Positions 42,258-53,037 of a stretch of 64,000 nucleotides of DNA are shown here, one piece after another. The stretch lies in assembly GCF_003129605.1 (NCBI RefSeq), contig NZ_QBDX01000001.1, positions 496,001 to 560,000 on the forward strand, written 5' to 3'. This DNA comes from Hyphobacterium indicum. Lineage in GTDB: Bacteria > Pseudomonadota > Alphaproteobacteria > Caulobacterales > Maricaulaceae. Each line of letters opens with the position of its first letter. The first letter of the stretch is position 1. The notes beneath the pieces are model-generated. The model saw only the letters and a list, made by a program, of their open reading frames with translations, ran no database searches and had not been told where the DNA came from. Both the position numbers and the translations under genes were made by a program.

Positions 42258-44986
42258 TGGCCCAGCCTTTCCAGCAGCGCCGGGATATGGACCTGGTCGG
42301 CCTTGTAATTGCCGGTCAGCGCATACATCGCGACATTCATGCCGAAACGCCTTGCCATCTCGCGTTCGCGTTCGCCGCCCTCGACCGGATAGAGGGATTG
42401 CCCGTTTTCGTCTGTTGCCCAGGCCGAGGCCCAGTCATTCGAACCGATAATCACGCCCGAAGCGCCGTCCCGCGAGGCGCCGTCGGGATCCGCCTCGACC
42501 CAGACCGGCCCGCCGCTGATCCGGCCGGGAAAGTCCTGCAGAAGATAGAAGGAGCGGGTCAGCACATGGTCGGGATCAATCCGGGCCAGCGCCGGGATGT
42601 CGACCGATTCCAGCAAGCGAGCGAGGCCGGGATGTGGGGCGCCGGCGCGCGTCGCGGCAATGTCGGCATCCTGGGTATCGAACAGGATCAGACCGCCGGA
42701 CTGGATATAGCGGGAGACGCGTTCAGCGGCCTCGGCCGACAAGGGCGGCGCGTTTTCCAGAACCGGCCAGTAGATAACCGGGAAGAAGACCAGCTCATTG
42801 TCTTCCACATTCACCGCCATGGGTTCCTGTGGCTCCATGGCGCTGCGGCGGGTGATGTCGCGGCTGATCCCGATCAATCCGGCGCGGCTGCGCGCATCGA
42901 CTTCGCGATTGCCGGTTTCGACATAGGCGAAGCGCAGCTCCAGCGCGGCATCCATTTCAAAACTGTCGAGATATTCCATCTGCTGGGCGTGAGCCTGAGG
43001 CAGGAACCAGACAATGCCGGCTGCCGCAATCAATGCCGCCACAGCGCTGCCCCGGCGCGGCAGGCGCAGGCGCGGCAACCGTCCGGCCAGCGCCAGACCG
43101 ATGATCGCGTCAATTGCCAGCAGGAAGAGCGCCAGCGCCAGAAGCGGCCCCGCAAACCGCCGTTCTGCGGGCGCTTCCAGATTGGCAAAGGTCACGCCGG
43201 GCAGGTTGCGCGGCAAGGCGGTGATCTCACCGCCGGTGCGCATCACATTCAGGGCTGCACTCGCGGGCCCCAGACGGTAGATGCCGGGCGGTGTTACGGC
43301 GCTGGCGCGGGCATTGTCCCAGCTTTGTGCCGGAACCGGCCGTGCGGAAACCGGTGGATCGGAAAGTCGGCCTTCGCCATCCAGCGCGCGCTCGATGACA
43401 TAAGCTCCGGATTGCGTCGGGGTTGCCGTTCCGCCCTGGGCCAGCGCGGAGATCCGGCGCAGCATGCGCGGGAACAGCCCGGTCAGTGGCAGATCCGACC
43501 ATTCCGGTCCGGCCGTGACATGGAACAAGACCACCCAGCCTTCGCCCTGGCGCATGGCCGTGACCAGTGGCGTCCCGTCCTGCAGGCGCGCCCAGACCCG
43601 GTCCACAGCCGCCGTGCCGGGTTCCGCCAGCACTTGCCGCGACACGGTCGCCTCGGGAGGCACAGTCAGGCCGGCAAAGGGCGAGTCGGCTGCAAAGGGT
43701 GCCAGCGTTTGCGGCTCTTCCCAGGCCAGCGCGCTGCCGAACATGCGGCCGCCCTGACGAAGCTGAACCGGCAGCAGTTCGTCGGCCCGCGCTGCCAGAC
43801 GCGGTCCGGCAAAGCGGATCAGCAATCCGCCCTGATTGACGAAATCCAGCACCCGCGCATCGTCGGTGCGGGCGGCATCCACCATGATCAGGGCCGAGAC
43901 ATTGTTCGCCAGCAAGGCGTCGAGATCATCGCGCCGCGCCTCGGTGAAGGGTTCGATGGCGCGCATGATATAGTGCAGGTCCGACAGGAGCGGTTGGCCA
44001 TCCTCGCTGGCGGCGTCAATCACGCCCACGCGCGGCCGACGCCAGGCATCATCGGTCAATTGAGTGCCGCCGGCAGAGACCTGCCCCTCGATCCGGATGG
44101 CCGCCACGCGGTTGCGCAGGTCCAGCGGCAATTCGATATCGGCGCGGGCGCGGGTCACGCTGGTGTCGAGCTCGACCTCGGTGCGGGCAACGGCGCGGCC
44201 ATCGCCCGCTGTTGCGACCAGCGAAACCGTGCGCGGCAGTTCGGCATCAATGCGCATCACGTCCACCGCAAAACCGTTGGGCGTGGCGATCGGTGCGCTC
44301 AGGGCTACGGGTGAGCGGCCCGGACCCGGCGAAATGGCGGTCACCGGCCCCAGCGGGTCCAGAATACGGGCAAGGCTTTCCGATCCGGCCGTGTCGATTC
44401 CGTCCGTGATCCAGACCACCTGGAGATTGCCGGTCAGCCCGCCCGCATCAATCGCGGCATCAATCCGCCCGGCGGCAAGCTCCCGATCCGGCGGCCAGGC
44501 CTGGACATCGGCGCTTTCCAGACGTCGGCGGGCGGCATCGGGATCGCCGAGGACCAGCTCGGCATCCGGTGTCGCGTCCGCGGTAAAGAGGATGGCGGCC
44601 GTGCGGCCATTTTCATTGGCCAGATCAAGCCGGTAATTGGCTTCCCGCACCATGTCGCGCCAGGCGGGGGCCGAGGCCCAGCCATTATCCACCACCAGCA
44701 GCAGGGGGCGATCAGTCTCGATATCGGTGGCAGGCTGCCAGACCGGGCGGGCGAGGGCGATGATCACAATGGCCGCCAGAAGCAGGCGGAACAGGATCAG
44801 CCACCAGGGCGCATGATGCGGCGTCTCGGCATCATCCGGCGCATCCTTCAGCAGGCGCAGCGGCGGAAACACGGCCCGGCGCGGCGGTGGCGGGGTGGCG
44901 CGCAAGAGCCGCCACAAAATAGGCAGCGTCAAAAGCCCGATCAGGGCCAGCGGCGCGGCAAAGGCGAGGGGACCAAGCGCCAGCAT
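42254..44986 (-). CDS. DUF4159 / BatA-like membrane protein
   Basis: A 910-residue membrane protein. The N-terminus is the BatA-like LGPLAFAAPLALIGLLTLPI followed by LWRLLRATPPPPRRAVFPPL, then a second helix (RLLLAAIVIIALARPVW) and a VWA-type fold (RPLLLVVDNGWASAPAWRDM) with a weak MIDAS (DNGWAS). A central amidotransferase-like region follows. After further membrane helices, the C-terminal DUF4159 domain starts near EMDAALELRFAYVETGNREV and includes IQSGGLILFDTQDADI. In other bacteria this gene follows moxR and DUF58 genes. Function is unknown; the set may act in envelope maintenance or stress. Confidence 0.82.
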   Translation of the reverse strand: MLALGPLAFAAPLALIGLLTLPILWRLLRATPPPPRRAVFPPLRLLKDAPDDAETPHHAPWWLILFRLLLAAIVIIALARPVWQPATDIETDRPLLLVVDNGWASAPAWRDMVREANYRLDLANENGRTAAILFTADATPDAELVLGDPDAARRRLESADVQAWPPDRELAAGRIDAAIDAGGLTGNLQVVWITDGIDTAGSESLARILDPLGPVTAISPGPGRSPVALSAPIATPNGFAVDVMRIDAELPRTVSLVATAGDGRAVARTEVELDTSVTRARADIELPLDLRNRVAAIRIEGQVSAGGTQLTDDAWRRPRVGVIDAASEDGQPLLSDLHYIMRAIEPFTEARRDDLDALLANNVSALIMVDAARTDDARVLDFVNQGGLLIRFAGPRLAARADELLPVQLRQGGRMFGSALAWEEPQTLAPFAADSPFAGLTVPPEATVSRQVLAEPGTAAVDRVWARLQDGTPLVTAMRQGEGWVVLFHVTAGPEWSDLPLTGLFPRMLRRISALAQGGTATPTQSGAYVIERALDGEGRLSDPPVSARPVPAQSWDNARASAVTPPGIYRLGPASAALNVMRTGGEITALPRNLPGVTFANLEAPAERRFAGPLLALALFLLAIDAIIGLALAGRLPRLRLPRRGSAVAALIAAAGIVWFLPQAHAQQMEYLDSFEMDAALELRFAYVETGNREVDARSRAGLIGISRDITRRSAMEPQEPMAVNVEDNELVFFPVIYWPVLENAPPLSAEAAERVSRYIQSGGLILFDTQDADIAATRAGAPHPGLARLLESVDIPALARIDPDHVLTRSFYLLQDFPGRISGGPVWVEADPDGASRDGASGVIIGSNDWASAWATDENGQSLYPVEGGEREREMARRFGMNVAMYALTGNYKADQVHIPALLERLGQ

Positions 44987-45883
44987 CTATACGTCCCTCG
45001 CCAGCGCGCGATGCAGGGCGAGCACGGCCTGAGTCGCGGGCCGGTCAGTCCGGTGAGTGACCAGCGTCCAGCCATAGGAGCGCGCCAGATCGGCCAGCCG
45101 GTCACCATGTTCCTGCCAGCGCGTGCGATAGGCCTTGCGCGCTTCCTCCGCACGGCCGAACAGAAGACTCTCACTGTCGTCTGCGGCCTCGAACCGGGTC
45201 CGCCCCTTGAACGGAAAGTCTTCTTCCATCGGGTCAATAATGCGAAGCAGCGCCCCGCTGGCCTGCAGGGCGGCAAAGCGCGACAGGCGCGCGCGCCAGG
45301 TCTCGATGGGATCGAGGAAATCACTCGCCAGCACCACCCGGCCATAGCGCGAAACCGGTGCCGATTCGACTGAAGCCAGGCTGCCCGGTCCGGTGCCGAG
45401 ACGGATGGCGGTGCGTTCCAGACCCATCTCGCCGCCGCGGGCCCGGGCGCTTTCGCCCAGCGCGGCAATACGTTCGCCGCCGCGCGATAACAGCGCTGCC
45501 ATGGCGATCATGCAGACGGCGGCCCGGTCCTTTTTCAGCGGCAGATCGCGTGAGGAACGGAAGTCCATCGTCGCCGACCCGTCCCGCCACAGCCACACCG
45601 TATTGGCGGCTTCCTGCTCGTTCTCGCGGACATAGAGCTCCGACGATTTCGCCGACATGCGCCAGTCAACGGCTTGCGCCCCGTCTTCGGCGCGGTGATG
45701 GCGGTATTCCCAGAAGGTCTCGCCCGTACCGCGCCGGCGCTGGCCATGCACACCCATGACAACGCTGGCCGCAATGCGCTCGGCCTCGGCCACCAGCTCG
45801 CCAAAGGGCGCAGCCGCAGCCTCGCCGGCCTGACGCAGGTCGGCCGCGCGTTTGCTTTCGTCACGGGCAAAGGGCGAGCGCAT
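44987..45883 (-). CDS. DUF58 domain protein of the moxR cluster
   Basis: A 298-residue soluble protein. The DUF58 signature is GTGETFWEYRHHRAEDGAQA, followed by VDWRMSAKSSELYVRENEQE; the rest has a VWA-like fold (VWLWRDGSATMDFRSSRDLP), with VVLASDFLDPIETW. DUF58 proteins are nearly always coded next to a MoxR AAA ATPase, which may act as a chaperone on them. The stop touches the DUF4159 start. The ATG at 45883 is 15 bases after moxR, and AGGA falls in the gap. Confidence 0.9.
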   Translation of the reverse strand: MRSPFARDESKRAADLRQAGEAAAAPFGELVAEAERIAASVVMGVHGQRRRGTGETFWEYRHHRAEDGAQAVDWRMSAKSSELYVRENEQEAANTVWLWRDGSATMDFRSSRDLPLKKDRAAVCMIAMAALLSRGGERIAALGESARARGGEMGLERTAIRLGTGPGSLASVESAPVSRYGRVVLASDFLDPIETWRARLSRFAALQASGALLRIIDPMEEDFPFKGRTRFEAADDSESLLFGRAEEARKAYRTRWQEHGDRLADLARSYGWTLVTHRTDRPATQAVLALHRALARDV

Positions 45884-45898
45884 GGGCGCGTATGTCCT

Positions 45899-46966
<1,068 letters not shown>

Positions 46967-47058
46967 GGTAATCTCCCTAAATCCCTGTATGAACTAGCGC
47001 ACGGCGTCGACCGGTCACGTTGGTTCGTGAAGAATGACAATGCAAATACGGAGTGTCC

Positions 47059-47637
47059 ATGCCCGCCGACCATACATCACCCGACCTGATGCAGTCGCTG
47101 TTGAAAGCAGCGGAGTCATCCGGCGAGGGATTGCCGCCCGTCGAGACGTGGAACCCCACCCATTGCGATACAATGGATATGGTGATCCGCCGCGATGGCA
47201 GCTGGTGGCATGAGGGACGTCGCATCACCCGCGAACGTCTCGTAAAACTGTTTGCGCGTATCTTGCGAAAAGATGACGATGGCGTTCATTATCTCGTAAC
47301 GCCGGTGGAAAAGCAGGCGGTTCAGGTTGAGGCCGCGCCTTTTGTGGCGGTCCGGGTCGATAGCGGTGAAGAGAGTGGCGAGCCGGTTCTGATCTTCACA
47401 ACAAATCTTGGTGATGTCGTCGTGGCGGGACCGGATCATCCGGTCCGCGTCGAAACCGATCCGGAAACAGGCGAACCCGAACCCTTCATCCTGATCCGCG
47501 GGCGTCTGGAAGCGCTGATCAACCGGCCTTCCTTCTATGAGCTCGTCGAACGCGCGGCGATTCGCGATGTGGACGGCAGGAAAACTCTCTTCATCCGCTC
47601 GCGCGGGCAGGAATTCGAACTGGGCCGCGCCGAATGA
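47059..47637 (+). CDS. DUF1285 family protein
   Basis: A 192-residue cytosolic protein of the DUF1285 family, structurally known but without a confirmed function. The hallmark is MVIRRDGSWWHEGRRITRER and LVKLFARILRKDDDGVHYLV; the C-terminal PH-like half has RVETDPETGEPEPFILIRGR. The ATG at 47059 has CGGAG five bases upstream; a GTG two codons earlier falls within that site. It opens the DUF1285-nudix-DUF6111-cca run, with a four-base overlap to the Nudix gene (ATGA). That order is conserved in alphaproteobacteria by general knowledge. Confidence 0.92.
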   Translation: MPADHTSPDLMQSLLKAAESSGEGLPPVETWNPTHCDTMDMVIRRDGSWWHEGRRITRERLVKLFARILRKDDDGVHYLVTPVEKQAVQVEAAPFVAVRVDSGEESGEPVLIFTTNLGDVVVAGPDHPVRVETDPETGEPEPFILIRGRLEALINRPSFYELVERAAIRDVDGRKTLFIRSRGQEFELGRAE

Positions 47638-48251
47638 CACCGCAGGCCCTGCGCGATCTGCTGGAGGAAAAGCTCGACCATCCCGACCGCCCCGCCGCGG
47701 CGGCTTCGCGGGGGGATGGCGATCTGGACGGTCGCGTCATTCCCTCAGGCGCCCGGCTGAACCAGGCGGCCGTGCTGGCCCCGCTCATCCTGCATGATGG
47801 CCCGCCACGATTCCTGTTCACGATGCGCGCCGCCCATCTGACCAAACATGCGGGGCAGATCTCCTTCCCGGGCGGCCGCCGGGAGCCGGGCGAAACCCTG
47901 GCGCAGACCGCGCTGCGCGAGACGCATGAGGAAATCGGCATAACGCCCGATCATGTCGAAATCCTCGGTTGTTTCGACCCGTATGAAACGGTGACCGCCT
48001 TCCAGGTCACGCCTTTTGTCGGTGTCGTAAAACCCGGCTACACGGTCACGCCGGACCACAGGGAGGTATCGGAGGTGTTCGAAACCCCCTTTGATTTCCT
48101 GATGAATGCCGCGAATCATGAGCGTCATGAAATGGAGTTCCGCGGAAAAATCCGCCGTTTCTGGGCAATGCCCTGGCAGGAGCGCTATATATGGGGCGCA
48201 ACGGCGGGCATGCTGAAAGCCCTGCATGACCGCCTGTTTGGAGACAGATAA
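47634..48251 (+). CDS. Nudix hydrolase, CoA pyrophosphatase type
   Basis: A 205-residue Nudix hydrolase. The Nudix box GGRREPGETLAQTALRETHE continues with EIG, matching GX5EX7REUXEEXGU. Before it comes LTKHAGQISFPGG, which marks the CoA pyrophosphatase (NudL/YeaB) group. Such enzymes split CoA derivatives to phosphopantetheine and 3',5'-ADP. The Ala-rich N-terminal extension carries no motif. Overlaps with both neighbours (four bases with DUF1285; one base with DUF6111) show tight coupling. Confidence 0.9.
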   Translation: MTPQALRDLLEEKLDHPDRPAAAASRGDGDLDGRVIPSGARLNQAAVLAPLILHDGPPRFLFTMRAAHLTKHAGQISFPGGRREPGETLAQTALRETHEEIGITPDHVEILGCFDPYETVTAFQVTPFVGVVKPGYTVTPDHREVSEVFETPFDFLMNAANHERHEMEFRGKIRRFWAMPWQERYIWGATAGMLKALHDRLFGDR

Positions 48252-48646
48252 TGATCAGACTGGCCCTTCTCGAGATATTGCTCTTTGCATCGCCCTTCAT
48301 CCTGTTCGCGCTCTGGCGGCTCTCGATGCAGGCCACGCAGGAGGTCGCTGAGCACAAGCCGGCCCCGACACTTGTCCTCTCCGCTGTGGGCGGACTGCTT
48401 GCCGCTGCCGGATTTGTCGCGCTGGTCCTGACAGCGGATTCCGGGGATTCGGCACACACCACCTATGTGCCGCCGCGGCTGGGTGAGGGGGGCATCGAAC
48501 GGGCGCAGTTCAACAATAATCCCGGCGAAGCCGCACCGCGGGACCGGCGGATTTTTGCACAGCCGGAGACTGGCGATGACGGCGCCACACCGGATGAGGA
48601 TGGGGATGAGGACGGGGATGATGGCGGCGCGCCTCAACCCCGCTGA
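48251..48646 (+). CDS. DUF6111 family membrane protein
   Basis: A 131-residue protein with two membrane helices (LALLEILLFASPFILFALWR; PTLVLSAVGGLLAAAGFVAL) and a proline/acidic tail rich in Asp and Gly (GDDGATPDEDGDEDGDDGGA). The order and pattern correspond to the DUF6111 family found between a Nudix gene and cca in alphaproteobacteria. There is no known function; the gene arrangement suggests a housekeeping role or only a historical link. The start shares a base with the Nudix stop. Its 3' end overlaps cca by about 29 bases. Confidence 0.8.
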   Translation: MIRLALLEILLFASPFILFALWRLSMQATQEVAEHKPAPTLVLSAVGGLLAAAGFVALVLTADSGDSAHTTYVPPRLGEGGIERAQFNNNPGEAAPRDRRIFAQPETGDDGATPDEDGDEDGDDGGAPQPR

Positions 48647-49823
48647 CCATGACTGGCTGACCGCGCCCGCCACGGTGCGGGTTATGGCGGCCCTGGAGAA
48701 GGCCGCGCCCGGTGGCGCGCGCTTTGTTGGCGGCTGTGTGCGCAATGCGCTCCTGGGCGAGCCGGTCGCCGATATCGATATCGCCACCGTGCTGGAGCCG
48801 GATGCCGCCAGGGCAGCGCTGGACGCGGCCGGAATTGCGGTTCACCCCACCGGCATCGAGCACGGCACGCTGACGGCTGTCGCCGATCACCGGCCCTTCG
48901 AGGTGACCACGCTGCGCCGCGACGTTTCCACCGATGGCCGCCGCGCCACGGTCGCCTTCACCACCGACTGGGCGGAAGATGCCGCCCGCCGCGATTTCCG
49001 GCTCAATGCGCTCTATGCCGACATGACCGGCGAGATTTTCGACTATGTTGGCGGGATTGCAGACATTCCGGATCGCAGGATTGTCTTTATCGGCAAGGCC
49101 GAAGACCGTATCGCCGAGGACTATCTCCGCATTCTGCGCTTTTTCCGCTTTTACGCGAGCTACGGAAAGGGTGAACCGGACGCCGAAGCCCTCCGCGCCT
49201 GCGCCGCCATGACCGGCGGGCTTGCGCAGCTTTCCGCCGAGCGGGTCTGGATGGAGACCAAGAAGCTCCTGGCCGCACCCGACCCCGGCCCGGCGCTCCG
49301 CCTGATGGCCGAAACCGGCGTCTCGGACGCGCTCTTCGGCACTGCCGGTGATGCCGGGCGCGTCTCGCGCCTTGCCGGACTGGGCGGAGACGATCCGCTG
49401 GTCCGCTTTAGCGCCTGGCTGGGAGAGGCAGCTGCTGTCTGCGCCCGCGCACTGCGCTTGTCGAATGCCGAAGCCCGGCGCATCAACGCAATGGCCGATC
49501 CGGATCTGGCGCGGGAAATCGCACAGGACTGGCCCGTCCGCGGGGCCCTGGAAAAACGGGTCTACCGGCATGGCAATGTGGCGGTGGCCGATCAGCTTTT
49601 TCTGCTGTTTTCCCGGGAGGAGACACCGCCGGAAGGCTGGGGCGGGGCGATTGCCCACGCCCTGTCCTTTGCGGCACCGGTCTTTCCGGTGACGGGGACG
49701 GATCTGAAGCAGGCGGGCATTCCGGCAAGCCGGGAAATGGGCGGAATACTCCGGCGTCTGGAAGATGCATGGGTCGACAGCCGTTTCCGGCTGTCAAAGG
49801 CGGAATTGCTGGCGCAAGTCTAG
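48618..49823 (+). CDS. cca: CCA-adding tRNA nucleotidyltransferase / poly(A) polymerase family
   Basis: Class II nucleotidyltransferase adding or repairing the 3' CCA of tRNA, or acting as a poly(A) polymerase. The nucleotidyltransferase signature is RFVGGCVRNALLGEPVADID with the catalytic Asp pair DIDIAT; HGTLTAV, RRDFRLNALYADMTGEIFDY and ERIAEDYLRILRF-type elements (here EDRIAEDYLRILRFFRFYAS) follow. The C-terminal half is more divergent and helical. Start is uncertain: paired ATGs at 48618 and 48621 follow GGGG at short distance. Both give an overlap with DUF6111, implying coupling. Confidence 0.92.
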   Translation: MMAARLNPADHDWLTAPATVRVMAALEKAAPGGARFVGGCVRNALLGEPVADIDIATVLEPDAARAALDAAGIAVHPTGIEHGTLTAVADHRPFEVTTLRRDVSTDGRRATVAFTTDWAEDAARRDFRLNALYADMTGEIFDYVGGIADIPDRRIVFIGKAEDRIAEDYLRILRFFRFYASYGKGEPDAEALRACAAMTGGLAQLSAERVWMETKKLLAAPDPGPALRLMAETGVSDALFGTAGDAGRVSRLAGLGGDDPLVRFSAWLGEAAAVCARALRLSNAEARRINAMADPDLAREIAQDWPVRGALEKRVYRHGNVAVADQLFLLFSREETPPEGWGGAIAHALSFAAPVFPVTGTDLKQAGIPASREMGGILRRLEDAWVDSRFRLSKAELLAQV

Positions 49824-49830
49824 TACGCGG

Positions 49831-50541
49831 CTAGATGTCCAGATCCAGATACATTGCCGTAAAGGCCAACGTATCGACCGCACCATGGGCAATGATCAGC
49901 GGCCAGATATTGCGCTTGTAGAGAAGGTAGAGCGTGCCGATGGCAAGACCGATCATGCCGGTCACGACCAGGCCGCGAAAGCCCTGATAATACATGTGCG
50001 CGACACCGAAGCCGACGGCCGGAATGATGACGGCCAGCGGCAAGGCCCATTTCGCATGCGGCAACAGGGCTTCAACACGATTGATCATATAGCCGCGAAA
50101 GAAAACCTCTTCGCCAAATCCGGCACTGACCCAGGCAATCGCCAGCCAGCCCAGATAGACCGGCAGATTGCCGACGATATTGCCCCAGCGATCTTCGACT
50201 CCGCTCATGGTCTCATCTGTGGTCCAGAGTCCCAGCGCATCCCCGGCGAAAGCCGTACCGGCACCCAGCCCGATGATGGCGACAATCCCCAGAAGGGCTT
50301 GTGGTGCGAGCAAGGCCCAGGATTTCCAGCCCGGGAGTTTGCGCAGGCCGAACCCGGCCCAGCTTTCGCGATAGCGCCAGGTAAAAAACCCGATGGCGAT
50401 GAAGGTGCAAAGCAGGGAGAGCGGCCCAGCAAATTTCCAGATGATCTGATCGAACACCAGTTTCGATCCGACCAGAACGGACAGAACAATGAGAACTTCG
50501 ATCAATACGGAAAACCGTGTGCGGGGGGAGACGGTCGACAT
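49831..50541 (-). CDS. CPBP-family intramembrane protease (CAAX protease-like)
   Basis: A 236-residue membrane protein with about seven helices. The putative catalytic motifs are Glu144-Glu145 and Arg149 in GFGEEVFFRGYMINR, His near 182 in VGFGVAHMYYQG and His near 219 in LIIAHGAVDTLAFT, the Abi/CPBP set. These enzymes are membrane metal-independent or glutamate-type proteases; in bacteria some give self-immunity to bacteriocins, but there is no bacteriocin gene here. The ATG at 50541 is convergent with cca and lies 85 bases after the AraC regulator gene, in the same direction. Confidence 0.9.
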   Translation of the reverse strand: MSTVSPRTRFSVLIEVLIVLSVLVGSKLVFDQIIWKFAGPLSLLCTFIAIGFFTWRYRESWAGFGLRKLPGWKSWALLAPQALLGIVAIIGLGAGTAFAGDALGLWTTDETMSGVEDRWGNIVGNLPVYLGWLAIAWVSAGFGEEVFFRGYMINRVEALLPHAKWALPLAVIIPAVGFGVAHMYYQGFRGLVVTGMIGLAIGTLYLLYKRNIWPLIIAHGAVDTLAFTAMYLDLDI

Positions 50542-50626
50542 GGCAATTCACCTGTTCAGGAGGTTGATACGTCCTGCCAGTGTGGCCGATACGAAATGGC
50601 GTTTCTTGAACGATCGTGCGGAAGCG

Positions 50627-51496
50627 TCAGCGGACCAGCGCCTGCCAGGCTTTCGGGGTGATGCCGTATGCTTTCCTGAATTCCCGCGTGAGATGGCTCT
50701 GGTCGGCAAACCCTGTGGCATAAGCCACCTCGGCTAGCGGCATTGCACACCGAATCAGGGCGCGGGAGCGGTCCAGCCGGCGCAGCTGGCCAAAGCGATA
50801 GGGGCTGGTGCCGAATAGCGCCCGAAAATCCCGGCTGAGTTGCCACCGATTCCGGCCGGTGACGGCTTCCAGCTCTCCGAGTCCGATTACGCGCTCTGGC
50901 GTTTCGACAATCAGGTTTCGCGCCATACTTGCCGCCCTGGCATCCGCAATGGGTTCAGAGCCGGTTTCGGCGCCGAGCGACAGCATGGCACTAGCCAGAT
51001 CGGCCAGTGCTGCTTCGAATTCGGCCTCTCCGAGCGGTGTATTCATGTCCGAAAGCAGGGGCGAGATAACGCCGATCAGTCGGGTGTCCCGCGTTACGCC
51101 TCCCTCGATGAAGGGCAGGGCCCGCCCGCCGAGCGCCCTCTGCAGTGCAGCCGGGTCGATGGAGATACCGCGGTAATGGAAACCGGCATCGGTGCCGGCC
51201 CGGCCGTCATGTGTTTCATCGGGATGAAGTACCACCAGTTCACCGGGGCGTGACACACGAGTTTCACCGCAATAGTCAAAACACTGGACGCCGGAATATG
51301 TGAGCGCAAAAACATACGCGTCGTGCCGGTGTGGCGAATAGGATTGATGCTGCACGTGGATATCGACGCGTTCCGGGCGCGCGTCGGGCGCTAATACCCG
51401 CGGCTCAGCCGGGCAGTCGTTCAAGGCATGGCAACCGTTCATGCAATCAGGATGCACGCGGTGCGTGGCCGGATGCAAACCGGCTGCGAAAACCAT
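50627..51496 (-). CDS. AraC-family transcriptional regulator
   Basis: A 289-residue regulator with an N-terminal cupin-like ligand domain (HQSYSPHRHDAYVFALTYSG; LVVLHPDETHDGRAGTDAGF) and a C-terminal AraC DNA-binding pair of HTHs (ELEAVTGRNRWQLSRDFRAL; MPLAEVAYATGFADQSHLTR, ending FRKAYGITPKAWQ). The inducer is unknown. Start is unsure: ATG at 51496 and ATG at 51442 both lack a ribosome site. It is read with the CAAX-type protease downstream, so regulation of that gene is possible but not shown. Confidence 0.88.
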   Translation of the reverse strand: MVFAAGLHPATHRVHPDCMNGCHALNDCPAEPRVLAPDARPERVDIHVQHQSYSPHRHDAYVFALTYSGVQCFDYCGETRVSRPGELVVLHPDETHDGRAGTDAGFHYRGISIDPAALQRALGGRALPFIEGGVTRDTRLIGVISPLLSDMNTPLGEAEFEAALADLASAMLSLGAETGSEPIADARAASMARNLIVETPERVIGLGELEAVTGRNRWQLSRDFRALFGTSPYRFGQLRRLDRSRALIRCAMPLAEVAYATGFADQSHLTREFRKAYGITPKAWQALVR

Positions 51497-51519
51497 CAAA
51501 CGGCCAGGAGCGGTCCGGA

Positions 51520-52002
51520 TCAGTCTTCAATTTCGTCGGCGGGAAAAACAGGGACATACGTCGCCGGCCGCGCACCGCGCCAGAGCAGCAAGCCGGTCAG
51601 TGCGGCCGACAGCATGGTGGCGATTTCCCGTGTCGGCGAGGGCAGTTGCGAGACCAGAACCACATCCGGAATAAAGGGCATCAGGACGCTGGCTCCGTAT
51701 CCGATCAGCACCGCACCCGGGATCACGATCCAGATCCGCCACAGTCCCGCGCGGCTCAGCCCCGCCCATGCGCCGACGCCAATCGGAATCACGACCAGCG
51801 CCATGATCGGCGTGGCGAAAAACAACAGGGTCAGCACAAACATCACCATGCTGTAGGCGTCAGGCCGGCCACCGGTATCGGCAAATTGCAGCCCCTCCAC
51901 AATGGTCGCGCCCATGAGGATGGCTGCGCCGGCAAGGCTCGCCAGAAACAGCGACAGGATAACATTTTTCAGCGATCCGGTACGGTCGGGATCTAGGGCC
52001 AT
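51520..52002 (-). CDS. Small membrane protein coupled to hemF
   Basis: A 160-residue membrane protein with four hydrophobic segments ([77 protein letters not shown]). Its ATG overlaps the last ten bases of hemF, so it is translated with it. I do not recognise a family; a link to haem synthesis is suggested only by position. The stop lies 24 bases from the AraC gene start. Confidence 0.68.
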   Translation of the reverse strand: MALDPDRTGSLKNVILSLFLASLAGAAILMGATIVEGLQFADTGGRPDAYSMVMFVLTLLFFATPIMALVVIPIGVGAWAGLSRAGLWRIWIVIPGAVLIGYGASVLMPFIPDVVLVSQLPSPTREIATMLSAALTGLLLWRGARPATYVPVFPADEIED

Positions 52003-52865
52003 TTTGCCTCGGGTGGCATGGAGGAGAGGATGGATTTCACATTCCCGCCGGTTTCAAGTCCGAACTTGGTACCACGATCATACAGCAGATTGAACTCGGC
52101 ATAGCGGCCCCGGCGGATCAGCTGTTCCTCGCGGTCTTCTGTGGTCCAGGGCGTTGCCATCCGGGTGCGGACAATCCTCGGATAGACTTCCAGAAAGGCA
52201 CGGCCGACATCCTGGGTGAAGGCAAAATCCGCGGCCCAGTCACCGGTATCATGGCGGTCATAGAATATGCCGCCGACACCGCGCGGCTCATTGCGGTGCT
52301 TCAGCCAGAAATACTCCTCGCACCATTTGTCGAAACGGTCGTGGAAATCATCACCATGCCGGTCGCAGACCGCCTTGCAGGCGGCATGGAAGGTCACCGC
52401 ATCCGCAAAGGACTTGTCGCGCTGATAATCCTGTGTGGGATTGAGATCCATACCGCCGCCGAACCAGCCCTTTGTCGTGGCGATGAAGCGTGTATTCATG
52501 TGCACCGCCGGAACATGCGGATTGTGCATGTGGGCAATCAGGGAGATGCCGGACGCCCAGAAGCGCGGATCGTTTTCCGCACCGGGAATCTGTTTGGCAA
52601 ATTCCGGCGAGAATTCGCCATGGACAGTAGAGCAGTGGACGCCGACCTTTTCAAACAGCCTTCCGCGCATCATCGACGCCACGCCGCCGCCCTGGTCCGA
52701 CGATCCATCGCCGCGGGTCCACGGGTCGCGCTCGAAGCGGCCCGGCTCACCCGGATAGAGATCGCCCGGCGCCTCGTCCTCCAGGCGCTCGAATTCGGCG
52801 CAGATTTCATCGCGCAGCGCCTCGAACCAGCCCCTCGCGGCGGCTTTCCTGTCGTCCAGTGTCAT
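51993..52865 (-). CDS. hemF: Oxygen-dependent coproporphyrinogen III oxidase
   Basis: HemF makes protoporphyrinogen IX from coproporphyrinogen III with oxygen, in haem synthesis. The 290-residue protein begins [20 protein letters not shown], the family start. Signature stretches are [60 protein letters not shown] and the C-terminal [21 protein letters not shown] chose the ATG at 52865 from the N-terminus and GGAG nine bases upstream; ATGs at 52880 and 52892 are alternatives. Much longer reading would run into the upstream divergent region. It is coupled to a small membrane protein. Confidence 0.95.
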   Translation of the reverse strand: MTLDDRKAAARGWFEALRDEICAEFERLEDEAPGDLYPGEPGRFERDPWTRGDGSSDQGGGVASMMRGRLFEKVGVHCSTVHGEFSPEFAKQIPGAENDPRFWASGISLIAHMHNPHVPAVHMNTRFIATTKGWFGGGMDLNPTQDYQRDKSFADAVTFHAACKAVCDRHGDDFHDRFDKWCEEYFWLKHRNEPRGVGGIFYDRHDTGDWAADFAFTQDVGRAFLEVYPRIVRTRMATPWTTEDREEQLIRRGRYAEFNLLYDRGTKFGLETGGNVKSILSSMPPEAKWP

Positions 52866-53037
52866 GAACAGCGTCTCCATCCCGTCCGGCATTATTCCCG
52901 TTCCTTCGTGGCCGAAACCGGCGGCAAATAAAACCCCGCTTGGGCTGTTGAGGTATGTGGCGTGCGGCCGCGGAGCGTTGCGCCTCGGCTTCAATTTGGG
53001 CAACGTGAAAGTTGCACCTATTGGGAGATTGCAGCGA

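Noticed and set aside
42257-44314. A 685-residue rightward open frame opposite the DUF4159 gene
   Set aside because: It is antisense to a well-supported gene, has no family motif, and such long shadow frames are expected in GC-rich DNA.
49831-50541. CPBP protease as bacteriocin self-immunity
   Set aside because: No bacteriocin-like gene or export system is nearby; the C39-like protein is 30 kb away and lacks a transporter.
52864-53037. N-terminal extension of the AT-richer gene back to 52864
   Set aside because: It overlaps the hemF start and leader in antisense and lacks a ribosome site; the ATG at 53038 has GGGAG.
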